DNA of 39,962 bases from an uncultured Anaerovibrio sp. (GCA_934203205.1 CAKPYV010000019.1:1-39962), one strand, 5' to 3'; positions 7,261-16,659 are shown, numbered from the stretch's first letter. Made by a program: numbers and translations. The notes: generated by a model from the letters alone, not told the origin.

Positions 7261-9432
7261 ATGTCAAAATCGGTTCTTACATCGGTGTACGCACCAATGA
7301 CCGGACGGGTAATCCCTCTTAGCGAGGTTCCGGATCCAGTATTTTCCGATAAGATTCTTGGTGATGGTATTGCGATTATACCATCAGATGGTAATATCTA
7401 CAGTCCTGTAACAGGTACTTTGGTTACCATTGCAGAGTCCCGCCATGCATTTGGCTTCCAGACAGCCGAGGGGGCTGAGCTGCTGCTGCATGTGGGCTTG
7501 GAAACAGTTTCTCTGAAGGGTAAGCCTTTTGATATCAAGGTAAAGGAAGGCAGTCAGGTAAAGGCTGGCGATTTGATTGCAACTGTGGATCTCGATTATT
7601 TGAAAGAGAAAAACATTGCAGCTACCACACCAGTGCTGTTCTGTAATGCCGAGGCAGGAAAGCTGAATGTTCCTGCTACCGAGGGAGAGGCCAAGGCTGG
7701 CCAAACTTTGATTTACACTATTGAATCTAAGGTGGAGGAGAAGGAAGTGGCCAAGGAAGAAACCAAGCAGGCTCCAGAGCCAGCTAAGAAGAGCGGTCTT
7801 ATAAATTTTGACCTGCTGCAGAATTTGGGTAAAGTATTGCTGACAGTTATTGCTGTTATGCCTGCCGCAGGTTTGGCTTTGTCAATCGGCAAGGTTTTAC
7901 AGCTCTGGTGTGTAGACATCAGCGCATTGGTAACTCTGGGTTGTGTATTAGAGAATATGGGCTGGGCCCTGATTGGTAATCTGCACATTCTCTTCGCGAT
8001 TGCCATTGGTGGTTCCTGGGCTAAGGAAAGAGCCGGCGGTGCTTTTGCAGCTATTATTGCTTTCTGTCTTATTAACCGCATTACCGGCAACATCTTCGGT
8101 GTTACCGGTGATATGCTGGGTAATCCTGACGCTGTGGTATATTCCCTCTTTGGTCAGGAATTGCTGGTAAAGAATTACTTTGTTAGCGTATTGGGTGCAC
8201 CTGCTTTGAACATGGGTGTGTTCATCGGTATCATCTCCGGTTTCGTTGGTGCAGCTGCTTATAACAAGTACTACAACTTCCGCAAGCTGCCTGATGTACT
8301 GGCATTCTTCAATGGTAAGCGTTTCGTACCAATGGTAGTAATTGCTTATTCCGCTGTTATTTCCATCATCATGGCTTTGATTTGGCCTGTAATTCAGGGT
8401 GCTATCAACAACTTCGGTGTGTGGATTGCTAACTCTGCTGATACTGCTCCTCTGCTGGCACCATTTATCTATGGTACTCTGGAGCGTCTGCTGCTGCCAT
8501 TCGGTTTGCACCATATGATTACTATTCCTGTTAACTACACCGCTTTGGGTGGCACCTATGTGGTTCAGACTGGCCTGGGTGCTGGTACTACCGTATATGG
8601 TCAGGATCCACTGTGGTTGGCTTGGGTTAACGACTTGATTAACTTCGTTAAGGCTGGCGATACCGCTTCTTACAATCAGCTGCTGGCAACTGTTACTCCT
8701 GCCCGCTTCAAGGTTGGTCAGATGATTGGTGCAACTGGTCTGCTGATGGGTTTTGCTTATGCTATGTATCGTCGTGTAGATGCTGACAAGCGTCACCTCT
8801 ACAAGTCCATGTTTGTTTCTACTGCTCTGGCAACTTTCCTGACTGGTGTTACCGAGCCTATCGAGTTCATGTTCATGTTCTGTGCTATGCCTTTGTACAT
8901 TGTTTACGCTTTGATTCAGGGCTGTGCTTTCGCTATGGCCGGTGTAATTCATTTGAGATTGCATTCCTTTGGTAATCTGGAGTTTATCTCCCGTCTGCCA
9001 ATGGTAAGCAATGCAGGCCTCATGGGCGATGTTGTAAACTTCCTTATTACCTGCGTAGCTTTCGCTATTATTGGTTATGTTGTGGCTTACTATGCTATTG
9101 GCAAGTTCCAGTTTGCTACTCCAGGTCGCCTGGGCAATTACAGCGATAGCGAGTCTGATGAAGAAGATGGCAAGTCTTCTGGTAAGAAGGGCGATGGCAA
9201 CAGCCAGGCCGAGCGCATTATTGCTCTGCTGGGTGGTCGTGAAAACATTGAGTTGGTAGATTCCTGCTTTACCCGCCTCCGTGTAACTGTTAAGGATGGC
9301 AGCAAGGTAGCAGATCTGAAGGCCTGGAAGGCAGAGGGTGCTCAGAGCCTCTTTGTTAAGGGCAATGGTATTCAGGCGGTATATGGTCCAAAGGCTGATG
9401 TACTGAAGTCTGATATTAACGATATTCTTTGA
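7261..9432 (+). CDS. PTS permease IIA-IIC-IIB, glucose/maltose family
   Basis: A single protein of 723 residues holding all three PTS domains in the order IIA (1-160), IIC (about 180-620) and IIB (about 645-723). The IIA domain is of the Crr type, with the phosphorylated histidine in LLLHVGLETV (His77). The IIC domain has about ten hydrophobic segments and the GNLHILFAIAIGGSWAKERA signature of the glucose/maltose/N-acetylglucosamine superfamily. The IIB phosphocysteine is in LVDSCFTRLRV (about Cys669). The common orders are IICBA or IIBCA, so this is a permuted version. The start at 7261 follows GGGGAGG; ATG 7186 overlaps the promoter and operators. With a MapP-like phosphatase and MalQ downstream, maltose is the most likely substrate, and glucose or another alpha-glucoside is the alternative. 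Confidence 0.88.
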   Translation: MSKSVLTSVYAPMTGRVIPLSEVPDPVFSDKILGDGIAIIPSDGNIYSPVTGTLVTIAESRHAFGFQTAEGAELLLHVGLETVSLKGKPFDIKVKEGSQVKAGDLIATVDLDYLKEKNIAATTPVLFCNAEAGKLNVPATEGEAKAGQTLIYTIESKVEEKEVAKEETKQAPEPAKKSGLINFDLLQNLGKVLLTVIAVMPAAGLALSIGKVLQLWCVDISALVTLGCVLENMGWALIGNLHILFAIAIGGSWAKERAGGAFAAIIAFCLINRITGNIFGVTGDMLGNPDAVVYSLFGQELLVKNYFVSVLGAPALNMGVFIGIISGFVGAAAYNKYYNFRKLPDVLAFFNGKRFVPMVVIAYSAVISIIMALIWPVIQGAINNFGVWIANSADTAPLLAPFIYGTLERLLLPFGLHHMITIPVNYTALGGTYVVQTGLGAGTTVYGQDPLWLAWVNDLINFVKAGDTASYNQLLATVTPARFKVGQMIGATGLLMGFAYAMYRRVDADKRHLYKSMFVSTALATFLTGVTEPIEFMFMFCAMPLYIVYALIQGCAFAMAGVIHLRLHSFGNLEFISRLPMVSNAGLMGDVVNFLITCVAFAIIGYVVAYYAIGKFQFATPGRLGNYSDSESDEEDGKSSGKKGDGNSQAERIIALLGGRENIELVDSCFTRLRVTVKDGSKVADLKAWKAEGAQSLFVKGNGIQAVYGPKADVLKSDINDIL

Positions 9433-9464
9433 TAACCCCTTCTCCATGTTTAGCACGATGGTAA

Positions 9465-9497
9465 TACTGTGGCAGGCCCCCAATACCTGCCATAGTA
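9465..9497 (+). other. Intercistronic stem-loop between PTS and phosphatase genes
   Basis: Arms TACTGTGGCAGG (9465-9476) and CCTGCCATAGTA (9486-9497) pair with one wobble. No T-tract follows, so it is more likely an mRNA processing or stability element than a terminator. Confidence 0.45.
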
Positions 9498-9592
9498 TAT
9501 ATCATCCCCTTAGCTAAGGAGAATAAGTATATTTAATCAATCTTGTTATAGCCTAATAAGCCCATGTTAGTATTTTCTATGAGGTATATAAA

Positions 9593-10444
9593 ATGAAATT
9601 AATGACAATAAATACACATAGTATTTTGGAAGAAAACTACATAGGCAAAATGGAAAGTTTTGTGAAGGCAGTGGCTCAATTACAGCCAGATATTATTACC
9701 ATGCAGGAAGTTAATCAGACAGCTGATGCTCCCAAGGCGATAGCGGTATTGCAGCTGAATCGTACCTACAACAATCAGGAGCCGCGACAGCTAAAGGCAG
9801 ATAATCATGCTGCCAAGGTAGCAGAGGCTCTCCGCAAGGCAGGTATTGAGTACAATTGGACTTGGCTGCCAATGAAGCTTGGCTATAGTATGTATGATGA
9901 AGGTATGGCAGTTTTTTGTCGCAAGCCTATTGCAGAAACAAATGTGGTTCTGTTAAGCAGTGACGGTGACTACGCTAATTGGCGCACCCGTTATGCTTTG
10001 GGGATTCGACCTGCTGGCACAGAGGATTGGTTTTATTCCATCCATATGGGCTGGTGGAATGATGAAGAGGAACCTTTTGGCAATCAGTGGGAAAAGCTGC
10101 AGACTGCCGTAAAAGAAAAAAATCATCAGGGAAAAATCTTCTTGATGGGTGATTTTAACAGCCCAGCTCAGATTAGGCATGAGGGCTATGATTTGATAAA
10201 AGAAAGCGGCTGGCAGGATACCTATCTTCTGGCAGAGAAGAAGGATGCCGGCAACACTGTACGAGGTGTTATTGATGGCTGGCGAGATAAGCTTAGTCAG
10301 GAGGACATGCTGAAGGGCATGCGGATTGACCATATCTGGTGCAGTGAGATGGTAAAGGTTCGTTCCAGTAGAACCTGTTTTGATGGAAATAATGAGCCGG
10401 TGGTTTCGGACCATTTCGGACTGCTAATAGATGTGGAGGACTGA
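9593..10444 (+). CDS. mapP: EEP-family phosphatase, probable maltose-6'-phosphate phosphatase
   Basis: A cytoplasmic protein of 283 residues of the endonuclease/exonuclease/phosphatase fold. The metal and catalytic motifs are all present: ITMQEVNQ (Glu39), SIHMGWW (His151), MGDFNS (Asp187, Asn189), IDHIW and SDHFG (Asp273, His274). The N terminus (MKLMTINTHSILEENYIGKM) resembles what I remember of Enterococcus MapP, which dephosphorylates maltose-6'-phosphate made by a PTS. The gene lies directly behind a PTS permease and only three bases ahead of malQ, the context in which MapP makes sense: it turns imported maltose-6'-P into maltose. A nuclease or a phosphatase for another sugar phosphate is possible. 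Start ATG 9593 with GAGG upstream. Confidence 0.75.
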   Translation: MKLMTINTHSILEENYIGKMESFVKAVAQLQPDIITMQEVNQTADAPKAIAVLQLNRTYNNQEPRQLKADNHAAKVAEALRKAGIEYNWTWLPMKLGYSMYDEGMAVFCRKPIAETNVVLLSSDGDYANWRTRYALGIRPAGTEDWFYSIHMGWWNDEEEPFGNQWEKLQTAVKEKNHQGKIFLMGDFNSPAQIRHEGYDLIKESGWQDTYLLAEKKDAGNTVRGVIDGWRDKLSQEDMLKGMRIDHIWCSEMVKVRSSRTCFDGNNEPVVSDHFGLLIDVED

Positions 10445-10447
10445 AAA

Positions 10448-11944
10448 ATGATGAAGAGAAAAGCAGGCATATTGCTGCCAATCAGCAGCTTGCCATCCCG
10501 TTACGGTATTGGCTGTTTTGATGAGGCAGCCTACAAATTTGTAGACTGGCTGCAGACAGCAGGACAGCATTACTGGCAGATTTTGCCTTTGGTGCCTACA
10601 AGTTATGGTGATTCACCTTATCAGTCCTTTTCCACCTTTGCAGGCAATCCATATTTCATTAGCCTGGACAAGCTGGTGGAAGCAGGCCTTTTGACTGAAA
10701 AGGAAATCAAGGCTGTGGACATGGGCAAAAAAGCTGATGATATTGACTATGCTAAGCTGTACGAGGGTCGTTATAAGCTCTTGCGCAAGGCCTATGAGAA
10801 GAGCCGTATCAGCGAGAATCAGGATTTCCAGCAGTATTTGGCTGACAATGGCTGGTGGCTGGAAGATTATGCTCTCTTCATGGCTTTGAAGGACAGATTT
10901 GAGGGCAAGTGCTGGAATGAATGGCCAGAGGATATTCGTCTCCGCTGGGGCTATTCCATGGACTATTACCGCAAGGAACTGTATTTTGATATTGAGTTCC
11001 AGATGTTCATGCAGTATCTTTTTGCTAGACAGTGGCAGGAGCTGAAAGCTTATGCCAATAGCAAGGGCGTGGAAATCATCGGTGATATTCCTATCTATGT
11101 AGCTATGGATAGTGCCGATACCTGGTCCCATCCAGAGCTGTTCCAGCTGAATGAGAAGTGCGAGCCTTTGGCTGTAGCTGGCTGTCCTCCAGATGGTTTT
11201 TCTGCTACAGGCCAGCTTTGGGGCAATCCGCTTTACAACTGGGATTATCATAGAAACACCAGCTTTGACTGGTGGATGAGCCGTCTCTGGTATGCTTTCA
11301 ATATGTATGATGTGCTGCGTATTGACCACTTCCGTGGTTTTGATGAATACTACAGCATTCCATATGGTGCCAAGGATGCCGTTAATGGTCATTGGGAAAA
11401 AGGCCCAGGCATTGATTTGTTCAACTGCATGAAGTATTGCCTGGGAGATAGACGGGTTATTGCTGAGGATCTGGGCTTTATGACAGATTCCGTCCGTCAG
11501 CTGGTAAAGGAAAGCGGCTTCCCTAATATGAAGGTGCTGGAATTTGCCTTTGATGCCCGTGATACCGGTGCGGCAGCTGATTATCTGCCACATAATTACA
11601 ATAATAATTGCGTGGTTTATACAGGCACCCATGATAACGAAACCCTGCAGGGCTGGTTTAAGAGTATTAGTCCGGTGGAAATAGAGATGGTAAGAGATTA
11701 TCTCTATGCACCAAAGACTCCTTTGCAGGAGTTGCACAAGCCTATGATTAATACTGCTATGGCCAGCGTAGCTGCAACCTGCATCATTCCGTTGCAGGAC
11801 TATCTGGGACTGGACAACAGTGCTAGAACTAATAAGCCATCTACCGTAGGACAGAATTGGCGGTGGAGAGTCGATGCCAAGGCTCTTACCCCGGAACTGG
11901 CTGCGGAGATATATAAGTCTGTCAAAACTTATGGCAGATTGTAA
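10448..11944 (+). CDS. malQ: 4-alpha-glucanotransferase (amylomaltase, GH77)
   Basis: A protein of 498 residues, the usual size for bacterial amylomaltase. The family motifs are intact: DSPYQSFSTFAGNPY near residue 55, the nucleophile in RIDHFRGF (Asp293), the acid/base in IAEDLG (Glu340) and GTHDNET near residue 394. It transfers glucan chains between maltodextrins, releasing glucose, in the cytoplasm. GGAGG lies inside the end of mapP and the start codon is four bases past its stop, so the two are co-translated. In this operon it could use the free maltose delivered by the PTS and phosphatase, making longer dextrins plus glucose. No maltose phosphorylase is encoded in the window. Confidence 0.95.
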   Translation: MMKRKAGILLPISSLPSRYGIGCFDEAAYKFVDWLQTAGQHYWQILPLVPTSYGDSPYQSFSTFAGNPYFISLDKLVEAGLLTEKEIKAVDMGKKADDIDYAKLYEGRYKLLRKAYEKSRISENQDFQQYLADNGWWLEDYALFMALKDRFEGKCWNEWPEDIRLRWGYSMDYYRKELYFDIEFQMFMQYLFARQWQELKAYANSKGVEIIGDIPIYVAMDSADTWSHPELFQLNEKCEPLAVAGCPPDGFSATGQLWGNPLYNWDYHRNTSFDWWMSRLWYAFNMYDVLRIDHFRGFDEYYSIPYGAKDAVNGHWEKGPGIDLFNCMKYCLGDRRVIAEDLGFMTDSVRQLVKESGFPNMKVLEFAFDARDTGAAADYLPHNYNNNCVVYTGTHDNETLQGWFKSISPVEIEMVRDYLYAPKTPLQELHKPMINTAMASVAATCIIPLQDYLGLDNSARTNKPSTVGQNWRWRVDAKALTPELAAEIYKSVKTYGRL

Positions 11945-12080
11945 AAGACTGCCGGTTGGCAAATGCTGATTGAGATGGTCTATTACCAAGCCCCTCTAAA
12001 GTATTAAGATAAATGACACTGCAATATACTGCTGTACCCTACATCGCATTACACCCCGCAGTAGTTTATTGCACCCAATA

Positions 12081-12110
12081 GCAGTCCTCATATGTGTGAA
12101 TGAGGGCTGC
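12081..12110 (+). other. Stem-loop in the region between malQ and the porin
   Basis: GCAGTCCTCAT and ATGAGGGCTGC pair with one wobble around an 8-base loop, followed by seven G and, 20 bases later, TTTTTT. It could be a weak terminator after malQ or a 5' leader element of the porin mRNA. Confidence 0.4.
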
Positions 12111-12169
12111 GGGGGGGACTGGGTAAATTTTTTGGAGAAAATGAGAGAATTGTGGGAGGAGTTTCTATT

Positions 12170-13531
12170 ATGAAAAAGAAGTTAGCAAGTCTGGCTGCTG
12201 CTATGGCATTAACCGCTGTTATGGGTGGAACTGCAATGGCAGCTGAGGGTAGCCTGGCAGATGTACCAAAGGACCACTGGAGCTATGAGGCTGTAAATCA
12301 GTTGGTTAAGGATGGCATTATCGAAGGAATGCCTGATGGTACTTATGCTGGTGATCGTGCTATCAGCCGTTATGAGATGGCTGTTATCGTGGCTAGAGCT
12401 ACCGATAAGCTGGAACAGGCTAATATTGCTGACCGTGCTCTGATTGAGAAGATGCAGTCTGAGTATGATAGCGAGCTGAAGACAATTAAGGATGATGTTG
12501 CTGATCTGAAGGAAAAGGTTGGCAAGGTTAACTTCTATGGTTTTATGCGTGCCCAGTATGATCATGATGACAAGGATACCCACGGTGTAGATCGTAGCAA
12601 CGACCGTACCTATTTGGATTTGCGGGCTGACTACAAGGTAAATGACAACTGGACCGTAAAGACTCAGGTTGAGACTCATCATCGTTATAGCGACGATGGC
12701 AGCTTCAATACTGGTTTTAGCAAGTATTCCCAGAAGACTTGGTCCGGCCATGATGGTAACATCAAGCGCGTTTGGGTAGAAGGTAATTTTGCTAACGGTG
12801 GCTGGGTAAACATTGGTCGTGCATGGAGAGGCTTGGGCTTCCAGAATGTTCTGCTGGGTACTGAAACCGATGGTATTCAGGCAGGTATTCCTATTAAGGG
12901 CACAGGCCTGACTGCTAGCGCAATCTATGCTTCCGGTACTGGTACTGGCGACAAGGAAGCTATCTACGGTATTGGTACTTGGGGTTCTGTAGGTCATTGC
13001 GTAGATATCAATCTGAACTATGTAAAGAGCGATATGAGCAAGGGCGACAGCTATAGCACTGGTGAAATTGCAGGTTACAGCAGTTCCTCCATTACTAATG
13101 GTGTATTGACCTTAGGGGATCCAGTATATAATACTACTACAGTTCCTCGCGATAATGCTTTCGTTCTGTCCACTGGTATTGATGTGGCCAAGAATGTACG
13201 CTTCCTGGCCGATTACATCCAGACTAATGCAGATGATGAGAACAAGTCCATCGCTACCCGTATCAACTATAAGGGTACTGATTTGAATGATCCAGGTTCC
13301 TTTGGTCTCTATGCCCGTTACTTCAAGTATGGCGAAAACGGACAGATTGCCGGTGATGATGAGTGGGGTTCTACTCCATTCGGCTCCAAGGGCTGGATTG
13401 TAGGCGTTAAGTATGTGCCTGTAAAGAACGTAGAGTGGGAGACTCTCTACAGCCAGCAGAAGTGTGGTTACGCAAGTTCCGATCCATTCGATCGCAGATT
13501 GTTCCGTACCCAGGTTGATTTCCACTTCTAA
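12170..13531 (+). CDS. SLH-domain outer-membrane porin (OmpM-like)
   Basis: A protein of 453 residues. A signal peptide (MKKKLASLAAAMALTAVMGGTAMAAEG) precedes one SLH domain (about residues 28-80: ADVPKDHWSYEAVNQLVKDG..GMPDGTYAGDRAISRYEMA). A short coiled coil (about 85-120) follows, then a beta-barrel rich in alternating hydrophobic strands, ending in RTQVDFHF with a C-terminal aromatic. In Negativicutes such proteins are the main porins and tether the outer membrane to cell-wall polymers through the SLH domain. Start ATG 12170 is preceded by GGGAGGAG (12153-12160). It is monocistronic, with a strong hairpin after it. It resembles the porin at 22973 throughout, and both probably arose by duplication. 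Substrate range cannot be inferred. Confidence 0.92.
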   Translation: MKKKLASLAAAMALTAVMGGTAMAAEGSLADVPKDHWSYEAVNQLVKDGIIEGMPDGTYAGDRAISRYEMAVIVARATDKLEQANIADRALIEKMQSEYDSELKTIKDDVADLKEKVGKVNFYGFMRAQYDHDDKDTHGVDRSNDRTYLDLRADYKVNDNWTVKTQVETHHRYSDDGSFNTGFSKYSQKTWSGHDGNIKRVWVEGNFANGGWVNIGRAWRGLGFQNVLLGTETDGIQAGIPIKGTGLTASAIYASGTGTGDKEAIYGIGTWGSVGHCVDINLNYVKSDMSKGDSYSTGEIAGYSSSSITNGVLTLGDPVYNTTTVPRDNAFVLSTGIDVAKNVRFLADYIQTNADDENKSIATRINYKGTDLNDPGSFGLYARYFKYGENGQIAGDDEWGSTPFGSKGWIVGVKYVPVKNVEWETLYSQQKCGYASSDPFDRRLFRTQVDFHF

Positions 13532-13596
13532 TAATCCCTTTTTCCCTCAGGGGAAAGTTCGTAAACCTTATAACCCCACCTGATATGTATAGACAG

Positions 13597-13624
13597 TGAG
13601 CTCCTGCACCTCTGCAGGAGCTCA
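13597..13624 (+). terminator. Terminator hairpin after the porin
   Basis: TGAGCTCCTGCA and TGCAGGAGCTCA form a perfect 12-bp stem around a 4-base loop. The following T-tract is weak (TTGTGGTTTG). Confidence 0.65.
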
Positions 13625-13641
13625 TTGTGGTTTGCGGATGT

Positions 13642-14254
13642 ATTCTGATTTGCCGAGATAAATGCTAATCTTAGCAATGGCATACATATACGATTTCTGT
13701 AGGCATGGCATATACCCTCCAGGCACGCTCGCGCTATATTGATGTGCCTCACGCTGCTAAACTCATTTAATCACATGAAAAGCTTCACGATGTTCATCTT
13801 TTCATGGCTTAAATTCGTTAAGAAGCGAGGCACATCGATATACCTGTGAGGGTATATGTCATGCCTTCTATTTTGTGTATTCATTGCACCTTCCTGCTTT
13901 GGCACTGTTTGAAATTACCTATTTTATACGAAGATAACAGAATTATTATGGATTGGCAGTATCGATAAGCCTTGATGATTCGACAACAGCCGGAGGGGCA
14001 TGACACTTTTGCGTCGGGAGACTCCTGCTTTTGCGTAGCAAAAGTGGCCCCGGTGGCACTCTCTACCATTCCGGTCAATGTGAATTGGCTCAGCGACAAG
14101 CGGTATCTCTGCGTAAGGATAAACCATCAGATAGGGCCATTAAGTCGGACAGAGCAAAAGTCGTTATGACCGCAGGCTGTATTTCGATAACCCACTGACA
14201 TAACGAGTTTCATTTCAAATATTTAGGGAGATAGGCAACTCTGCAAATCAGAAT
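13642..14254 (-). repeat. Structured repeat element, copy 1 (inverted orientation)
   Basis: An element of about 613 bp bounded by inverted ends ATTCTGATTTGCCGAG (left) and the complement of ATTCTGATTTGCAGAG (right). It contains the three modules shared with the copies at 16921 and 34081: a stem-loop built on GTCGTTATG/CATAACGA, a well conserved core of about 170 bp with the mini-hairpin CTTTTGC/GCAAAAG, and a long imperfect inverted repeat (13701-13866, arms starting AGGCATGGCATATACCC). Overlapping open frames of 60-75 codons run through the core on both strands in all three copies, but have no ribosome-binding sites. No transposase is present. It is best described as a MITE-like or other non-autonomous mobile element; a structured RNA is the alternative. 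Confidence 0.75.
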
Positions 14255-14283
14255 TTGACATATAAATTTTATTGCTATACAAT
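14255..14283 (+). promoter_or_regulatory. Promoter of the riboswitch/TonB receptor transcript
   Basis: Consensus TTGACA (14255-14260), a 17-base spacer and TACAAT (14278-14283). The -35 box begins at the base after the terminal repeat of copy 1, so the element borders or helped create the promoter. Confidence 0.7.
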
Positions 14284-14310
14284 ATGAATTAGTGTGAAAA
14301 TTGAATATGA

Positions 14311-14470
14311 ATAATAGGTGTCTGTCAATCAGACTTAATAGAGAATCCGGTAAAAGCCGGAACGGTCCCGCCACTGTAAAGCAGAGAAAGGCACAAAATG
14401 TCACTGGAAGTTATTTCTGGGAAGGCGTGCCAGACGATGAAGCCAAGTCAGGAGAACTGCCTATTATGAT
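14311..14470 (+). promoter_or_regulatory. Cobalamin riboswitch
   Basis: The aptamer shows the conserved core GAATCCGGTAAAAGCCGG, then GGTCCCGCCACTGTA, and the B12-box-like GAAGCCAAGTCAGGAGAACT near 14439-14458. The P1 arms AATAGG (14313-14318) and CCTATT (near 14460-14465) close the structure. It lies between a strong promoter and a terminator hairpin just before a TonB receptor, so adenosylcobalamin or another corrinoid should switch off expression. Confidence 0.92.
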
Positions 14471-14571
14471 TACCGTTAGGCAAAAATTTTGCTGTACCTG
14501 CGAGTGATGGGAAGGGAATCTTGATACATTGATTAGTCAAATTTTTAGTGTGTATTTCTTAGAAATGATAG

Positions 14572-14614
14572 CCTCTCCTCTGGGTAGAAAATTGCCCAGC
14601 GGGAGAGGTTTTTT
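14572..14614 (+). terminator. Riboswitch-controlled terminator
   Basis: CCTCTCC..TGGG (14572-14584) pairs with CCCAGC-GGGAGAGG (14595-14608), followed by six T. The ribosome-binding site AGGAGG of the receptor lies a few bases later, which indicates transcriptional control by the riboswitch. Confidence 0.85.
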
Positions 14615-14630
14615 GTATAGGAGGTTAATC

Positions 14631-16646
14631 ATGAAAAAGAGAAAAGGGTTATCCTTGGCGATTGCCATTGCCCTGACGGCCAGCACAGGAACAGTTTTTG
14701 CAGCGCCAGATAATGCTGACACAAAAGTTGAAACCACAGAAGTACAGGTATCAACAGTAGATGAAGAAACTGATGTATATAATATGGATGATACCATTGT
14801 AACAGCTACCCGTACCACCAAGAAGGATGTAGATGTTCCTGCTTCTACAGTGATTTTAACAGCAGAGAAGATTAAGGAAAGCGGTGCAACCAATGCAGCC
14901 GAAGCCTTGTCCAAGGTAAATGGTTTTACCTATAAATCCATGGGAGCCAGAGGGGCCTCTATGGGTACTATGAATAATGAGCTAGGCATACGTGGTCACC
15001 GCAATGGCACCTTGGTATTGCTCAATGGCAATCCTGTATCTTGGCGTGGCAAATACAATCTGGAAATGATACCTGCCCAGAATATTGAGCGCATTGAAAT
15101 CGTCAAGGGTGGCGGCTCTGTACTTTATGGCAGTGAGGCTGTAGACGGCGTTGTCAATATTATTATGAAGAAACAGGCAACCAATGAAGTGTCCATGGGG
15201 GTAGGCAATTTTGGTCAACAAAATTATACCCTCAGTGCAGGAGATGATATTTTTGGCCTCCATTATTCCTTTGACCGTTGGGGTGAACAGGATGGTGTCA
15301 GCAATAGTGAGGTTGCATCTAAAGCCTTTGATGGTGCTACTAGGACAGATTTGCACAATGTAGAAAAGCGGAATATTGGCTTTACCTTCAATATCAATCC
15401 TAGACTACAGCTTTCCTATGATAATTTCCAGACGAAAGCAGATTATCGTAGATTTGTTAGCCGAGTAGATAAAACCACCAAGGGGGTAACTGTAGGCGAG
15501 CAGTTCAATGGCCGAGAATATACCACTGAGCAGCATGTTACTCAGTTAAATTATAAGGATAAAGACTGGAAAATTGGCGGTTTTTGGAATACAGGGGTAG
15601 TAGAGTCTCAGGGGCCAACTTTTATTTCATCGACAAAAAAGACTCCTAATGGTTTTTACAATACCAGAGAGCGCAACAATAGCTATGGCCTAGACGTGCA
15701 AAGAAATTGGCGTATTGGCGAAAAATCCACGGCTATCATGGGCTTTAATATGGAAAGAGAGCAGTACAAGAAGCTGGCTGCATATAGCACTGCTGCCAAA
15801 GATACTCAGGATAGAAGCAGAAATATTTGGGGTGTATTTGGTCAGTGGGAGCAAAAATTTGATGACAAGAACACAGGTATTTTTGGCTTGCGGGAAACCT
15901 GGACTTCTGGAGCAGCAGAGAACTATAGTAATTGCAGCGGTTCCCTCCAATGGCTTCATAAGATGAATGAAAATAATAATCTCTATGCCAGCATCAATTA
16001 GTCCTTTATTATGCCAACCTTTGCTCAGATGTTTGGTTCAAGTGCTCTGGCAATTCCGGCGCCAAATCTGAAGCCAGAAACAGGTGTAAATTATGAAATT
16101 GGCTGGAAACAGGTTCACAATAATCATAGCTGGAAAGTAGCAATTTTTCATAGTGATATCAAGGATAATATTACCGCTAATTGGGATAAGAACAAACAAT
16201 CTTATACCTACAATAATGAGGATTTCCGCAATACCGGTATTGAGCTTTCCTGCGATATTAGTACCAATAATGGCTGGTCTTATCAATACGGTATTACCTG
16301 GCAGAATCCAGAGTCCAAAAGCGAAGCCAAGGGGGGTTATTGGGATCGCACCCAGGGTAAGCTGCAGCTGACAGGAGGCATTTCCTACAAAAAGGATAAA
16401 TGGACTAGTGCCTTGACAGGCTCCTATCTATACAATAGAGTACAGTCCCCTTCTAAGGCACATTCCTATGAATGTAAGCCATATTTCCTGACTAGCTGGC
16501 GTACCAGCTATGCGCCAGATGATGCTACAGAGTTGGCCTTGACTATTAACAATGTATTGGATAGAGATGATGTTGCCATGCATACAGGCTCTGACTACTA
16601 TGTAGCCCCTATCAACTATATGTTAAGCTTCAATTACCGTTTCTAA
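14631..16646 (+). pseudogene. TonB-dependent corrinoid receptor (BtuB-like) interrupted by an in-frame TAG
   Basis: ATG 14631 follows AGGAGG and starts a signal peptide (KGLSLAIAIALTASTGTVFAA), a TonB box (DDTIVTAT), a plug domain (about residues 60-185, with NNELGIRGHRNGTLVLLNG and GSVLYGSEAVDGVVNIIM) and a beta-barrel. At codon 457 the frame meets TAG (15999-16001) and continues in the same frame to 16646, giving 671 codons and a normal barrel end (INYMLSFNYRF). The sequence around the stop, SIN-stop-SFIMPTFAQMFG, matches a conserved barrel segment in which glutamine (CAG) would fit, so one C-to-T change explains it. ATG 16011 has no ribosome-binding site. The cobalamin riboswitch upstream points to vitamin B12 uptake. 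It may be a recent pseudogene, a sequencing error, or a case of stop-codon suppression. Confidence 0.85.
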
Positions 16647-16659
16647 TATTTGTCGATGA

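Noticed and set aside
7948..9483. Long minus-strand open frame of 511 codons opposite the PTS gene
   Set aside because: It is a shadow of the codon bias of the PTS gene; its translation has no domain and no membrane pattern.
13881..14169. Open frames of 64-75 codons on both strands inside repeat copy 1 and its equivalents in copies 2 and 3
   Set aside because: Three frames are open at once, none has a ribosome-binding site, and differences between copies do not favour any one frame. They look like by-products of a structured repeat.
16011..16646. Second half of the TonB receptor as an independent gene
   Set aside because: It is in the same frame as the first half, has no ribosome-binding site, and begins in the middle of the beta-barrel.
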